Assembly: GCA_034409055.1 (NCBI GenBank)
Contig: DAOUMU010000486.1
Location: 1 to 36,050, forward strand
DNA: 36,050 nucleotides
Source: DAOUMU01 sp034409055
GTDB taxonomy: Bacteria; Chloroflexota; Anaerolineae; 4572-78; J111
Reading direction: 5' to 3'
In this document: positions 21,262 to 30,440 of the stretch, piece after piece
Numbering within the stretch: the stretch's first letter is position 1
Layout: the number at the start of each line of letters is the position of its first letter
Made by a program: the position numbers and the translations under genes
Notes under the pieces: generated by a model
Databases searched by the model: none
Told to the model about the DNA's origin: nothing
The model's input: the letters and a program-made list of their open reading frames with translations, nothing else

Positions 21262-22713
21262 CTAATCACGTCTCAGGCGGTTGACGAGCAGGCCGTTTGG
21301 ATCGATAATATCAACCTCCATCGGCATCTGGCCGAAGGCGTGGGTGGAGCAGGATAAACAGGGATCGTAGGCCCGAATGGCGGCCTCGACGCGATTCAGC
21401 AGACCTTCTTTAACCTCATAGCCGTTGCCGTTACTGCCGGCAGTGCCGTTAATGTAGGTTTTAGCCACGCTGTCTACGGCTTTACTCATGGCCCAATTGT
21501 TGTGGCCAGTGGCCACAATCAGATTGACTCGCTCCAGTTGTCCGTGTTCATTGGCCCAGTAATGATGGAAAAGGGTGCCCCGGGGGGCCTCGATGACTCC
21601 AACCCCTTGTCCGGTGAACTCTCGGCGCGTGTTTAGGATGTCTTTGCTCAAAATGTCGGAATCATCCAGCAGCACTTTGGCTCGTTCTACGGCGAACAAA
21701 GTCTCGATCAGTCGGGCATAATGATAATAAAGCGTGTTCTCTACCGGCTGGTCATTGTTGAGTGTTTTGAAGGCTTTGAGTTCTTCATTGGCCAGAGGCG
21801 TGTCAATTTTCTGGGCAACGTTTAACCGTCCCAAGGGGCCGACCCGATAGACGCCATCCGGCCAGCCCATCTTCTTGTAATAGGGGAACTTGAGATAGGA
21901 CCAATCTTCCACGTGCTCGGCAATGTAATCCAGATAGTTACGACCATCAAACTGTTCCAGTAGCTCACCGGACCGGTCAATCAGACGACAGTCACCTTCA
22001 TACAATTCTAAACCACCTTCATCCGTGACCAGACCGAAGTAGCCGGTAGAGAAAACAGCAAATTTACTGATGTCTTCAAGATTTTTGGCCGCCCAATCCT
22101 TCATAATGGAGAGACCCGTCTGAACGGTAGCTATGGCTTCATCAATGCCGGCCAGAATCGTGTCCCGTTCGGCCGGTTGCAAAGCCTTATTGACACCGCC
22201 AGGCAGGGCAAAGTTCGGATGAACTTTACGACCGCCCAAGGTGCGGATGATTTCCTGCCCAAATTTGCGCAGATTGACCGCTTTCAGAGCCAGCTCAGGG
22301 TTGACTTGGATCAAGCCAATCACGTTTCTTACGGCCGGATCAGCATCAAAGCCCAATAACAGGTCCGGGCCGGCCAACTCGAAGAAATGCATGCCATGGC
22401 TCTGAATGACTTGGCCCATATGCATTAAGTCTCGCAACAAATGAGCCGGACGGGGCGCTGGAGCGCCCTGGATTTGATCACAAGCCTTGGCCGAAGCCAG
22501 GTGATGGCTGACCGGGCAGATGCCACAAATCCGTGGGGTAATGGATGGCATCTCAAAGTACATCCGCTGTTCGCAGAACTTCTCAAACCCTCTAAACTCG
22601 TTGACGTGGAAGTAGGCCTGATCAACAGTGCCCTTTTCATTCAAATGAATGGTTACTTTGGCATGCCCTTCAATTCGGGTTACCGGCTCAATGGTGATTT
22701 TTTGGGTCGACAT
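21262..22713 (-). CDS. hoxH: [NiFe] hydrogenase large subunit, HoxH type
   Basis: A 483-residue catalytic subunit of a soluble bidirectional (group 3) [NiFe] hydrogenase. The two nickel-binding motifs are intact: L1 RICGICPVSHH (Cys63, Cys66) and L2 DPCLSCSTH (Cys452, Cys455). It also has ITIEPVTRIEGHAKV at the start. A 25-residue C-terminal tail (AFGQMPMEVDIIDP onward) follows His458, the usual protease cleavage position, so this is the unprocessed precursor. The start at 22713 has AGGAGG 6 bases upstream; the longer frame has no such site. It follows hoxY by 10 bases and precedes the protease gene. Confidence 0.96.
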   Translation of the reverse strand: MSTQKITIEPVTRIEGHAKVTIHLNEKGTVDQAYFHVNEFRGFEKFCEQRMYFEMPSITPRICGICPVSHHLASAKACDQIQGAPAPRPAHLLRDLMHMGQVIQSHGMHFFELAGPDLLLGFDADPAVRNVIGLIQVNPELALKAVNLRKFGQEIIRTLGGRKVHPNFALPGGVNKALQPAERDTILAGIDEAIATVQTGLSIMKDWAAKNLEDISKFAVFSTGYFGLVTDEGGLELYEGDCRLIDRSGELLEQFDGRNYLDYIAEHVEDWSYLKFPYYKKMGWPDGVYRVGPLGRLNVAQKIDTPLANEELKAFKTLNNDQPVENTLYYHYARLIETLFAVERAKVLLDDSDILSKDILNTRREFTGQGVGVIEAPRGTLFHHYWANEHGQLERVNLIVATGHNNWAMSKAVDSVAKTYINGTAGSNGNGYEVKEGLLNRVEAAIRAYDPCLSCSTHAFGQMPMEVDIIDPNGLLVNRLRRD

Positions 22714-22723
22714 GGCTATCCTC

Positions 22724-23266
22724 CTAATGCCAATGAAGCTTATCGTTTTCAATTTTGGGCATACGCCCCTGAGCCAATTCACTCAAAGCGTAATGAATCA
22801 CGTCGGCATCTGGTGGACAGCCTGGGATAGAAATATCCACATCAACCACCTCGCTCACCGGTCGGACTTCGGTCGGTTTGCCAATCTCTGGACTGTTGGG
22901 GATCTTGCCATCCTCGTCAGTGCTTTCTGTTTCGACGTAGGCCCGGCGCAAGACATCCTCCAACTTAAAGAAATTTCGCATCGCAATTACCCCCCCAAAA
23001 ACGGCACAATCGCCCATGGCCACCAATATTGTACATCGCTCTCGCATCTTACGAGCGACTTCCTCATTGGTGGTCGTATTGATGGCGCCGGTCAAAATCC
23101 CGACATCAACCCCTTCTTCGTCAGGTTCCTTGAGGTCGGTGATGGGGGTGGCTCTGATATCAGTTAGTTCGGCGACCTGGACGATACGCTCATCAATATC
23201 CAGTAGCGACATATGGCATCCGGCGCATGCCGCCAACCAGTCACTTGAAATCTTTGGTTTGCTCAT
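22724..23266 (-). CDS. hoxY: [NiFe] hydrogenase small subunit, HoxY type
   Basis: A 180-residue small subunit with one proximal [4Fe-4S] cluster. Its ligands are Cys14 and Cys17 in WLAACAGCHMSLLDID, Cys87 in AMGDCAVFGG and Cys150 in SIPGCPPDAD. The short form without extra clusters and without a twin-arginine signal is typical of cytoplasmic NAD-linked hydrogenases. I chose ATG 23266 (AAGGAA upstream); GTG 23287 would add seven residues. It lies between the NuoG-like and HoxH genes. Confidence 0.94.
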   Translation of the reverse strand: MSKPKISSDWLAACAGCHMSLLDIDERIVQVAELTDIRATPITDLKEPDEEGVDVGILTGAINTTTNEEVARKMRERCTILVAMGDCAVFGGVIAMRNFFKLEDVLRRAYVETESTDEDGKIPNSPEIGKPTEVRPVSEVVDVDISIPGCPPDADVIHYALSELAQGRMPKIENDKLHWH

Positions 23267-23304
23267 TTCACTATTTCCTTTCGCCACAATTACGTTTGCT
23301 GATG

Positions 23305-25314
23305 TTACTCAAGAATTGTATTCGTAGACACCCGTTTACTCAATTCGCTTCGCCAATCTTCATCCAAGCTAACATCTAGTTGAGTTGCAATCGCTTCCAG
23401 AATACCGACGTGAGATCGAATATCCTCTGGGGGGGTCAAGCCCCGGTGTCCCTCTTGCAAGCGCCCTTCCAGATTCAGGTAGTATCCCTCTTGCTCTGCC
23501 CACATTTCCGTCGGTAGGACCACATCCGCTATAGCCGTCACCGGCGATACATAGCTCGCTTGCACCGCGATAAAAGGCACTCCTGCCAGCCGTTGGATCA
23601 GACGCTGGCTGACATAATCATCCCCCAGGGCCAGATAAGCGGCCTGATGCCCGTTTATCTCAAAGGTTTTGTCCAGTCCGTATTGATGGGCTGCCAGACT
23701 ATTTGTCTGTCCCTTGGTGCTGAGTACTGTCGAATGTTCATCATCCAACGCGCCGGCCAGACGAGCCAACTCAAGCAAAGCCTTTAAGACCACAGGCGAG
23801 TCACCATCACGGGTAACGCCCTTACCGTAGACAAAGGCTGGTTTTTCAGCAGAAGCTATCAAACGACTGACGGCCTTGATTGTATCGACTGCGATTCCGG
23901 TTGTCTGGCTAACGGTTTCGGGACTATACTGCATAAGGTCATGGGGATTTGTCGGCTCGGCTTTGGCCAATCCCAGGACCACAATTCTGGCGGCAATCCC
24001 TTGCAGCAAATCATAATCCGTGCCTTTCTGAGGACGAAGGGCATAGTCGGCCAGTTGGTGCAAACCATTGTCGTACGGATCAATGACAATCAGCTTCGTG
24101 CCTTGGGCCAGGGCTCGCTTGACAAAGAATCCGGCCACCTGATGATTGTCAACCAGGTCTACGCCAATAGCCACCACGCAGTCCGCGGATTTGAGTGTTT
24201 CCAGGTTGCCTTCATACGGTTGGCCGACTTCCTCAGCCATCTGGCCCGACAAGGCAATTGGCACCCCTTCTTCAATGCTGGTGACCATCTCACTGCCTAT
24301 CTTTTTGGCGAAAAGTTGTTCAAAGTAATGCATGGCTTCGATTGGCAGCCGCGTCGAGGCCAGGGCAGCCACGCCGTGACCATTCTTACCGACGAGGGGT
24401 TTTAGTTTGTCGGAAACATAATCAAGGGCCTCGGTCCACGTGGCAGCCTTCAAAGTGCCATTCTTGCGCACGAGGGGGGTTAAGATACGTTCTCTTTGTT
24501 CATTGAGAGGTAAGAATCGTCCCACCTGGCACAAAATGCCCTGGTTCACTGGCGCATCCCAATCACCATCAATGCGTAGCAGGTGGTTATCGCGGACGAC
24601 TAATTCCACCCCACAGCCCACACTACAGCCAAGGCAGGTGGTTTTGATACGCTCAACATCGGTCTCCCGACCTCGATAAGCACTCAGGCGGTCGATAAGA
24701 GCACCGGTCGGACAAACTTGAATACAGGTACCACAGGAAACACAGGTGCTTTGGCCCAAAGGCACGTTAAGATCCGCAACCAGGACCGTCTCTGCCCCTC
24801 GTTCCTGCATGCCCAGAGTAAAATTACCTACCAATTCTCCACAGGCTCGGATGCAGCGCCGGCACAGGATGCAGCGATTGTGATCCAGCACAAAGTGGGG
24901 ATGAGAGGCGTCAACCGGATAGGGGTCCCAGTTTGGTTGTAGTGGCCACTCCGTCATGCCCTCACCGTAGGCCGCGTTCTGCAGCTCGCAATCGCCGCCA
25001 CTCATCTGGCAGTACATACAGAAGTGATTACGTTCGCTAAATAGGAGCGTCAAGACGAACTTGCGTGCCTCTCGGGTCTTGGGAGTGTCCGTCTGCACCA
25101 CCATTCCATTGCTCGCCGGTAGGGTACAGGATGGTTGGAGGGTGCGCGCCCCCTGAATCTCAACCACACAGAGACGACAGCCACCATACGGCGTCAAATG
25201 TGGATGATCGCAGAGCGTGGGGATGTCAATGCCAGCCATTTCGGCTGCTCGCAAAACCGTCGTCCCTTCGGGGACTTCAATTTCTTGGTCATTGATTGTC
25301 AATTTGACAGTCAT
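23305..25314 (-). CDS. NuoG/HoxU-like Fe-S subunit with NuoG-type C-terminal domain
   Basis: A 669-residue electron-transfer subunit. Residues 1-80 are a [2Fe-2S] domain (Cys35, 46, 49, 63). A complex-I-type cluster region follows (RNHFCMYCQMSGGDCELQ, Cys99/102/109). Two ferredoxin clusters come next (Cys148/151/154/158 and Cys191/194/197/201), then the N7-like [4Fe-4S] (Cys227/230/234 and Cys262). Residues 270-669 resemble the molybdopterin-oxidoreductase-like domain of NuoG. HoxU proteins of Hox hydrogenases end near residue 240, so this is the longer NuoG form. No Sec/Cys-His catalytic motif of a formate dehydrogenase is seen. It should wire the flavin modules to HoxY. AAGGAG precedes the ATG. 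Confidence 0.92.
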   Translation of the reverse strand: MTVKLTINDQEIEVPEGTTVLRAAEMAGIDIPTLCDHPHLTPYGGCRLCVVEIQGARTLQPSCTLPASNGMVVQTDTPKTREARKFVLTLLFSERNHFCMYCQMSGGDCELQNAAYGEGMTEWPLQPNWDPYPVDASHPHFVLDHNRCILCRRCIRACGELVGNFTLGMQERGAETVLVADLNVPLGQSTCVSCGTCIQVCPTGALIDRLSAYRGRETDVERIKTTCLGCSVGCGVELVVRDNHLLRIDGDWDAPVNQGILCQVGRFLPLNEQRERILTPLVRKNGTLKAATWTEALDYVSDKLKPLVGKNGHGVAALASTRLPIEAMHYFEQLFAKKIGSEMVTSIEEGVPIALSGQMAEEVGQPYEGNLETLKSADCVVAIGVDLVDNHQVAGFFVKRALAQGTKLIVIDPYDNGLHQLADYALRPQKGTDYDLLQGIAARIVVLGLAKAEPTNPHDLMQYSPETVSQTTGIAVDTIKAVSRLIASAEKPAFVYGKGVTRDGDSPVVLKALLELARLAGALDDEHSTVLSTKGQTNSLAAHQYGLDKTFEINGHQAAYLALGDDYVSQRLIQRLAGVPFIAVQASYVSPVTAIADVVLPTEMWAEQEGYYLNLEGRLQEGHRGLTPPEDIRSHVGILEAIATQLDVSLDEDWRSELSKRVSTNTILE

Positions 25315-25341
25315 ACTCTACTCCTTGTGTAGCTTTTTACC

Positions 25342-26985
25342 TTATATAATGCTGGTCTGTCGACCACTCATTGGGCAGACGCCAGTTGGACAAACCTTTA
25401 ATCGAATATGGGCCTCGACTTCTGCCCGAAAATGTCTCAGAATATCACGGATAGGCACGGCGGCGGTCTGCCCCAGACCACAGTTAGAGAGTTGAACCAG
25501 GTTATCCGCGAGCATTTCCAGGTCAGCGATATCGCTGAGTCTGCCGGTGCCTTCGGACAAATTCGTTAAAATTTGATAAGCGCGCTGGGTACCAACTCGG
25601 CACGGCGTGCATTTGCCGCAACTTTCTCGGTTGAAGAAATTCAATAAGACTTTAGCCAAATCAACCACGCAGGTATCTTCATCGCAGATAAGCAGGGCGC
25701 CTGATCCGAGCGAAACACCGGCCCGGTTATAGGATTCGTAATCCATTGGAGTGTCTTGTAAACTGGCCGGAACAATCGAGCCACTGGAGCCACCGGTCTG
25801 AGCCAGCTTAAAGGTAGCCCTGTTCTTCATCCCTTTGGCATAGATGGCAATCACCTCACGCAGGGTGATCCCCATGGGAACTTCAATCAGGCCAGTTACA
25901 TTTACATTACCCAGCATCGTGTAAACTTTGGTACCGGTGCTACTTTTGGTGCCGAACCCCTGAAACCAGGCCGCGCCGTTATGGATAATAGGGGGGACAT
26001 TGGCCAGCGTTTCTACATTGTTGACCACAGTCGGTTTGCCCCACAGGCCATGCACCGTTGGGTAGGGGGGACGGGCCCGTGGTTCGCCCCGCTTGCCTTC
26101 GATCGACTCGATCAGAGCCGTCTCCTCACCGCAAATGTAGGCCCCTGCGCCCGAATGAATGTGAATGTCAAAGTCAAAGCCACTGCCGAAGATGTTTTGT
26201 CCCAGAAGCCCCATTGCTCTAGCCTGCTTAATCGCTTGGGTCAGGCGTTCTTGGGCCAGGGTGTATTCGCCGCGAATGTAAATATAGCCCTCAGTGGCTC
26301 CTACGGCATACCCGGTAATGGCCATAGCCTCGATAATGCTGTGTGGGTCACCTTCCAGGATCAGACGATCTTTAAAGGTGCCTGGCTCACTCTCATCGGC
26401 ATTGCAGATAACGTACTTGGGGTAATTGTCCACGTGGGATACAAAGCGCCATTTTATTCCGGTGGGAAACCCGGCTCCACCTCTGCCTTTGAGACCGGCT
26501 TGAATGATCTCATCGATGACCTCACCCGGCGTCATCTCGGTCAATGCTTTCCCCAGTCCCTCATAGCCATCGTGAGTAAGGTAATCTTCGATATCTTCGG
26601 GGTCAATCAGACCGACTCGTTGCAAGGCAATTCTTTGTTCTGCCGGCAAGGTCCCCTTTCGGGCCGATAACCAGGCAATCTGTCCTGAAAGCTTTCTGGC
26701 CGAGGCTTGCAACTCACCGGCAATGCGTCCTTTATAGAGATGTTCTTCTACCAGGTGATGTACATCGTCCGGTTTAACCGGTCCATAGATGACTGCTTCC
26801 GGGTAAACAATGACCATCGGCAGCGCATCATGCCGTCCCACATCTCCCACCATTGTCACCGGGATTTCATCTTGCAGGCCAAATGCTTTGATTTCCTGTT
26901 GTAAGTTATCGTAAACAGCTTGCGCGCCTCGGTCCATGCTTTCCGAGTCACTCGAGACCAGTACCAATGAACGAATTGCGGTCAT
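25342..26985 (-). CDS. nuoF: NuoF/Nqo1-type NADH-binding subunit with Cys-less N-terminal domain
   Basis: A 547-residue FMN subunit. FMN/NADH motifs: GLKGRGGAGFPTG (164-176), CNADESEPGTFKDR (194-207, the complex I/Nqo1 form) and GAGAYICGEETALIESIEG (279-297). The N3 [4Fe-4S] ligands are Cys456/459/462 (SCGKCTPCRVG) and Cys502. The first 90 residues align with the thioredoxin-like [2Fe-2S] domain of the paralogue at 27605, but the ligand positions read VLVSSDSES and VGRHDALP, so no cluster can bind. It lacks the C-terminal 2x[4Fe-4S] domain of the paralogue. AGGAGGT precedes the ATG. It pairs with the NuoE gene 15 bases upstream. Confidence 0.93.
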   Translation of the reverse strand: MTAIRSLVLVSSDSESMDRGAQAVYDNLQQEIKAFGLQDEIPVTMVGDVGRHDALPMVIVYPEAVIYGPVKPDDVHHLVEEHLYKGRIAGELQASARKLSGQIAWLSARKGTLPAEQRIALQRVGLIDPEDIEDYLTHDGYEGLGKALTEMTPGEVIDEIIQAGLKGRGGAGFPTGIKWRFVSHVDNYPKYVICNADESEPGTFKDRLILEGDPHSIIEAMAITGYAVGATEGYIYIRGEYTLAQERLTQAIKQARAMGLLGQNIFGSGFDFDIHIHSGAGAYICGEETALIESIEGKRGEPRARPPYPTVHGLWGKPTVVNNVETLANVPPIIHNGAAWFQGFGTKSSTGTKVYTMLGNVNVTGLIEVPMGITLREVIAIYAKGMKNRATFKLAQTGGSSGSIVPASLQDTPMDYESYNRAGVSLGSGALLICDEDTCVVDLAKVLLNFFNRESCGKCTPCRVGTQRAYQILTNLSEGTGRLSDIADLEMLADNLVQLSNCGLGQTAAVPIRDILRHFRAEVEAHIRLKVCPTGVCPMSGRQTSII

Positions 26986-27000
26986 CTCGGTTTACCTCCT

Positions 27001-27480
27001 TCACTTATAATTCGCCAGGATCTCTGGCACCCGTTCCGGGACAAGGTTGCCGTAAATGTCGTCATCAATGATCATAATTGGCCCGACACCACAGATACCT
27101 GGGCAACTGACTGTTAACAAGGTCCATTGCCCATCGGCGCTGGTTTCACCTGGTTCAAGACTCAGTTCCTCTTGCAAAGCCTGCCAGACTTGGCGACCGC
27201 CCATCACGTGGCAGGGTGCACTTTCGCAAAATTGGATAACGTGTTTACCCTGTGGCTTGGTGGAAAACATCCGATAGAAGCTGGCTACTGAAAGTAGTTG
27301 ACTGTTGGACACCCGCAGTGATCGGCTGATTTCGGTTAAGGCCGCAGCCGGTAAATAGCCCAGTTTTTGGTTGACCTCGCTTAAAATGGGAATCAAAGCT
27401 TCATGAGTTGCTCCGTGTTGGGCGATGGCTGCCTGCACCACCGAGGACACATCTTGTCCCTCTTTAACACTAATTGTCAT
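27001..27480 (-). CDS. nuoE: NuoE/Nqo2-type [2Fe-2S] subunit
   Basis: A 159-residue thioredoxin-like [2Fe-2S] subunit that partners NuoF. The helical N-terminus has LIPILSEVNQKLGYLPAAAL. Cluster ligands are Cys85 and Cys90 (FCESAPCHVMG) and Cys126 and Cys130 (SCPGICGVGPIMIIDDDIYG). The spacing is complete and normal. Its tail, YGNLVPERVPEILANYK, is typical for Nqo2. It lies 15 bases before the Nqo1-type nuoF, making a second NuoEF module, separate from the one at 27605-30977. AGGAGG precedes the ATG. A 124-base gap separates it from the HydB-like gene. Confidence 0.93.
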   Translation of the reverse strand: MTISVKEGQDVSSVVQAAIAQHGATHEALIPILSEVNQKLGYLPAAALTEISRSLRVSNSQLLSVASFYRMFSTKPQGKHVIQFCESAPCHVMGGRQVWQALQEELSLEPGETSADGQWTLLTVSCPGICGVGPIMIIDDDIYGNLVPERVPEILANYK

Positions 27481-27604
27481 GTCTTTTTGCCTCCTTGCAA
27501 TATAACCATCGACCGTCGACTGCTGACCACCGAAGAGAACGTTTGAATAATATGCGTTGCCCGTCTACTTGAATGGGGCCTGCGGCTTGCGGTCATTGTT
27601 TTTA

Positions 27605-29386
27605 CTAATAGACCTCGACTGCATTAAAGTTGCAAACTTGCTCACAAATACCACAGCGAATGCACACATCGGGATCAATCACGTGAAGCTGGCGTCGTTT
27701 GCCGCTAATTGCTTCGACTGGACAGTTACGGGCGCAGACCATACAGCCGACGCAAACCTCCTCAATGATTCGATAGTTGATCAGTTTGCGGCAGACCTTG
27801 GCCGGACAGCGCTTCTCGTAAATATGAGCCTCATACTCGGAGCGAAAATGTTTTAAGGTGCTTTCAACGGGATTAGGCGCGCCCTGCCCCAGGCCACACA
27901 GGCTGGTTGTCTTGATTTGCTGGCACAGCATCTCCAGGATCTCAATGTCGCCATTTCGGCCCTGACCAGCGCAGATACGTTCCAGAATTTCCAGGATACG
28001 CCGGGTACCGACTCGACAGGGGGTACATTTACCGCAACTCTCATCCTGGGTAAACTCCATAAAGAAGCGGGCGATGTCTACCATGCAGGTGCCTTCGTCC
28101 ATCACGATCATCCCCCCGGAACCCATAATGGATCCGGCGGCTGTGAGGGACTGGTAATCAACCGGCATATCCAGATATTCTGCCGATAAACAACCGCCCA
28201 TGGGCCCACCAGTCTGCACCGCCTTGAACGCTTTATCGTTTTTGATACCGTCGCCTACGTCATAAATAATCTCGCGTAGGGTGATGCCCAGGGGGACCTC
28301 GATCAGGCCGGTGTGCTTAACATCGCCGGCAATGGCAAAGGTTTTGGTTCCTTTGCTTTGCTTAGTACCCATTTTGGCAAACCATGCGGCTCCCTGCAAA
28401 ATGATCTGCGGCACATTGGCATAGGTTTCAACATTGTTAATGTTGGTCGGTTTGCCCCACAGTCCTTGCACGGCTGGGAAAGGAGGACGAGGGCGAGGCT
28501 CGCCCCGATGGCCCTCAATTGAGGCCATTAGGGCCGTTTCCTCGCCGCAGACAAAGGCCCCGGCCCCCATGCGTACCTCCATGTCGAAAGAAAAGCCGCT
28601 GCCCAGGATGTCCTCGCCCAGTAAACCAAGAGTTCGGGCCTGCTGGATGGCAATATTTAATGTCCGTACCGCAACCGGGTATTCGGCGCGACAATAAATG
28701 TATCCCTGGTTAGCCCCAATAGCATAGGCGGCAATAATCATACCCTCGATGACCGAGTGAGGATCTCCTTCAAGGACTCGCCGGTTCATAAAAGCGCCGG
28801 GGTCGCCCTCATCGGCGTTGCAGATAATGTATTTGGGGCTGCCTGACGCGTTTCGAGCAAATTTCCATTTTGTACCCGTAGGGAAACCAGCTCCGCCCCG
28901 CCCTCTAAGACCAGAGGCCGTAATCTCCTCAATGACCTGTTCCGGGGCTATTTCGGTCAAGACCTTACCCAAAGCCTGGTAGCCATCCTCAGCGATATAA
29001 TCTTCTATATTCTCCGGGTCGATCCGGCCACAGTTGCGCAAAACTACCCGGACTTCCTTGGCCTTGGGCGGGCCGAGTTCCTCTTCCACCCTTTCTACGG
29101 CTGGGGCACGCAGCTTTTCCACGATGCGCCCTTTGAGAAAATGTTCCTCGACCAGGTAAGGCACATCATCAACATTCATTCCGATGTAGTGAACCCCTTC
29201 CGGGTAGACCACCATCTCCGGTCCATTGGCGCATCCCCCAATACGAGAGGTTTCGAGCACCTGGACCTCGTCGATCAGGCCCTGATAGACCAGTTCATCC
29301 TGCAAGGTGTCCAGTACGTCGTGCGCCCCTTTGGCCAAGCATTCGGGATCAACACAAACCAGAACATACGATCGGTAGTATCTCAT
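27605..29386 (-). CDS. hydB: HydB-type NuoF subunit with C-terminal 2x[4Fe-4S] domain
   Basis: A 593-residue flavin subunit. The N-terminal thioredoxin-like domain has Cys11, Cys16 (VCVDPEC) and Cys52 (IGGCANGP), three of the usual four cluster ligands. The FMN loop is GLRGRGGAGFPTG (159-171). CNADEGDPGAFM (189-200) is the variant I know from bifurcating HydB, whereas the paralogue has the complex I form. GAGAFVCGEETAL and the N3 site Cys451/454/457 and Cys497 follow. The C-terminal ferredoxin domain has two [4Fe-4S] sets (Cys545/548/551/555 and Cys575/578/581/585). The likely role is NAD(H)/ferredoxin chemistry at FMN, possibly bifurcating. The nearest upstream genes are a [2Fe-2S] ferredoxin, an ATPase and a HydC-type NuoE. 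Confidence 0.93.
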   Translation of the reverse strand: MRYYRSYVLVCVDPECLAKGAHDVLDTLQDELVYQGLIDEVQVLETSRIGGCANGPEMVVYPEGVHYIGMNVDDVPYLVEEHFLKGRIVEKLRAPAVERVEEELGPPKAKEVRVVLRNCGRIDPENIEDYIAEDGYQALGKVLTEIAPEQVIEEITASGLRGRGGAGFPTGTKWKFARNASGSPKYIICNADEGDPGAFMNRRVLEGDPHSVIEGMIIAAYAIGANQGYIYCRAEYPVAVRTLNIAIQQARTLGLLGEDILGSGFSFDMEVRMGAGAFVCGEETALMASIEGHRGEPRPRPPFPAVQGLWGKPTNINNVETYANVPQIILQGAAWFAKMGTKQSKGTKTFAIAGDVKHTGLIEVPLGITLREIIYDVGDGIKNDKAFKAVQTGGPMGGCLSAEYLDMPVDYQSLTAAGSIMGSGGMIVMDEGTCMVDIARFFMEFTQDESCGKCTPCRVGTRRILEILERICAGQGRNGDIEILEMLCQQIKTTSLCGLGQGAPNPVESTLKHFRSEYEAHIYEKRCPAKVCRKLINYRIIEEVCVGCMVCARNCPVEAISGKRRQLHVIDPDVCIRCGICEQVCNFNAVEVY

Positions 29387-29439
29387 TTTTTGACCTTGTT
29401 AGTAATGATAAGATTTCTTGGTGAAAATCGGGTACTGAC

Positions 29440-29811
29440 TTAGGCTGGAATGACAAACTCGGAAATAACTTTGCCCCCCATCACGTGTTCTTTCATAATC
29501 TGTTTGGCACGTTCCGCTGAGACTTTGCCATAAGTCACTTTTGGCGTATCGCCAGCGATAACTTCAACAATTGGTTCCCACTCACACAAGCCAATACACC
29601 CGGTTTGTTTAACCACAATCTCGTTCAGACTACTCTCCTCTTCTATCACTTCTAGAATTGCTTTCATCGTCTCCCTGGCTCCGGCGGCGATACCGCAGGT
29701 GCCCATGCCGATGATAACCTGAATTTCGCCGGTCGTTGTTCTGGCCTTGCGTTTTTCCAAAGCCGCTTCTTTTAAGCGTCTTAGGTCTTCAAGTGATTTG
29801 ATGGTTGGCAT
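29440..29811 (-). CDS. Thioredoxin-like [2Fe-2S] ferredoxin
   Basis: A 123-residue protein with a charged N-terminal helix (SLEDLRRLKEAALEKRKA) followed by a thioredoxin-like [2Fe-2S] fold: GMGTCGIAAGA (Cys39) and KQTGCIGLCEWEP (Cys72, Cys76). Three cysteines are visible; the GTCGIA type often has three plus a less conserved ligand. Stand-alone versions commonly sit between the ATPase and NuoF/HydB genes of [FeFe]-hydrogenase clusters, as here. Its probable role is to carry electrons to or from the HydB-like subunit (inference). GGAGGA lies 9 bases before the ATG. Confidence 0.88.
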   Translation of the reverse strand: MPTIKSLEDLRRLKEAALEKRKARTTTGEIQVIIGMGTCGIAAGARETMKAILEVIEEESSLNEIVVKQTGCIGLCEWEPIVEVIAGDTPKVTYGKVSAERAKQIMKEHVMGGKVISEFVIPA

Positions 29812-29827
29812 ATTAGGTCCTCCGTAA

Positions 29828-30424
29828 TTACAAAAAATAATTGTTCACTGCTTTTTCAACGGTCGTCCGTTGAACAGTACCAATACCTTCCTGTAGCAGT
29901 TCTCTGAGAAACGCCAAAATCGTCGGCTCGGTGAATGATAGCCCATCCAGTTCTTGTTTAATTGGCTCATCGTCAAAGGTAAACTCAGTATCCTCTGTCT
30001 CATTCTGGGTATTCACTTGATAATGGAATAACCAATGTATGGCTGGATAGGCCACGACCAGGGTCAACATTGTGCCGGCCAGGTCTCCCAACGGCATCCG
30101 GTCAATGTGGCTGCGTTGGAACTCAACAGCCAGGCACGTTCCCTGGCCCGGATTGGAGGTGATATCGAAATTTCCGTTACATGCTTCGGCGGCTGCTTTC
30201 AAAAGCGGTATCCCTAAACCTACCTTACGGGTTGTCCGGCTGGTAACAAAGGGATCGCTGACCTGGGCCAACAAATCCTGGTCCATTCCCCGGCCGTCAT
30301 CCTGAATAGTTACTTTTAGCCGATCGTTGGGTAAATCTTCCTGCACGGCGATTTTAATATTTTTAGCTCCAGCGGCAATGCTGTTTTCGGCAATATCCAG
30401 GATATGCAGCGCTATTTCTCTCAC
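29828..30424 (-). CDS. GHKL (HATPase_c) ATP-binding protein of hydrogenase cluster
   Basis: A 198-residue protein whose first 110 residues form a histidine-kinase-like ATPase fold: N box HILDIAENSIAAGAK, G1 IQDDGRGMD, then DPFVTSRTTRKVGLGIPLLK and NPGQGTCLAV. It has no phospho-acceptor domain. The C-terminal 80 residues are acidic with no motif I recognise. ATP-binding proteins of this type occur next to NuoE/NuoF subunits in [FeFe]-hydrogenase operons, with unproven function (regulation or kinase-like control). The start is GTG 30424 with a weak ribosome-binding site, 16 bases after the NuoE gene; the gene is likely translated by coupling. Confidence 0.88.
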   Translation of the reverse strand: MREIALHILDIAENSIAAGAKNIKIAVQEDLPNDRLKVTIQDDGRGMDQDLLAQVSDPFVTSRTTRKVGLGIPLLKAAAEACNGNFDITSNPGQGTCLAVEFQRSHIDRMPLGDLAGTMLTLVVAYPAIHWLFHYQVNTQNETEDTEFTFDDEPIKQELDGLSFTEPTILAFLRELLQEGIGTVQRTTVEKAVNNYFL

Positions 30425-30440
30425 CTGCTTTCACCTTATC

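Noticed and set aside
23305..25314. Formate dehydrogenase catalytic subunit
   Set aside because: No Sec (in-frame TGA) or Cys-His catalytic motif is visible, and the cluster head and context match NuoG/HoxU.
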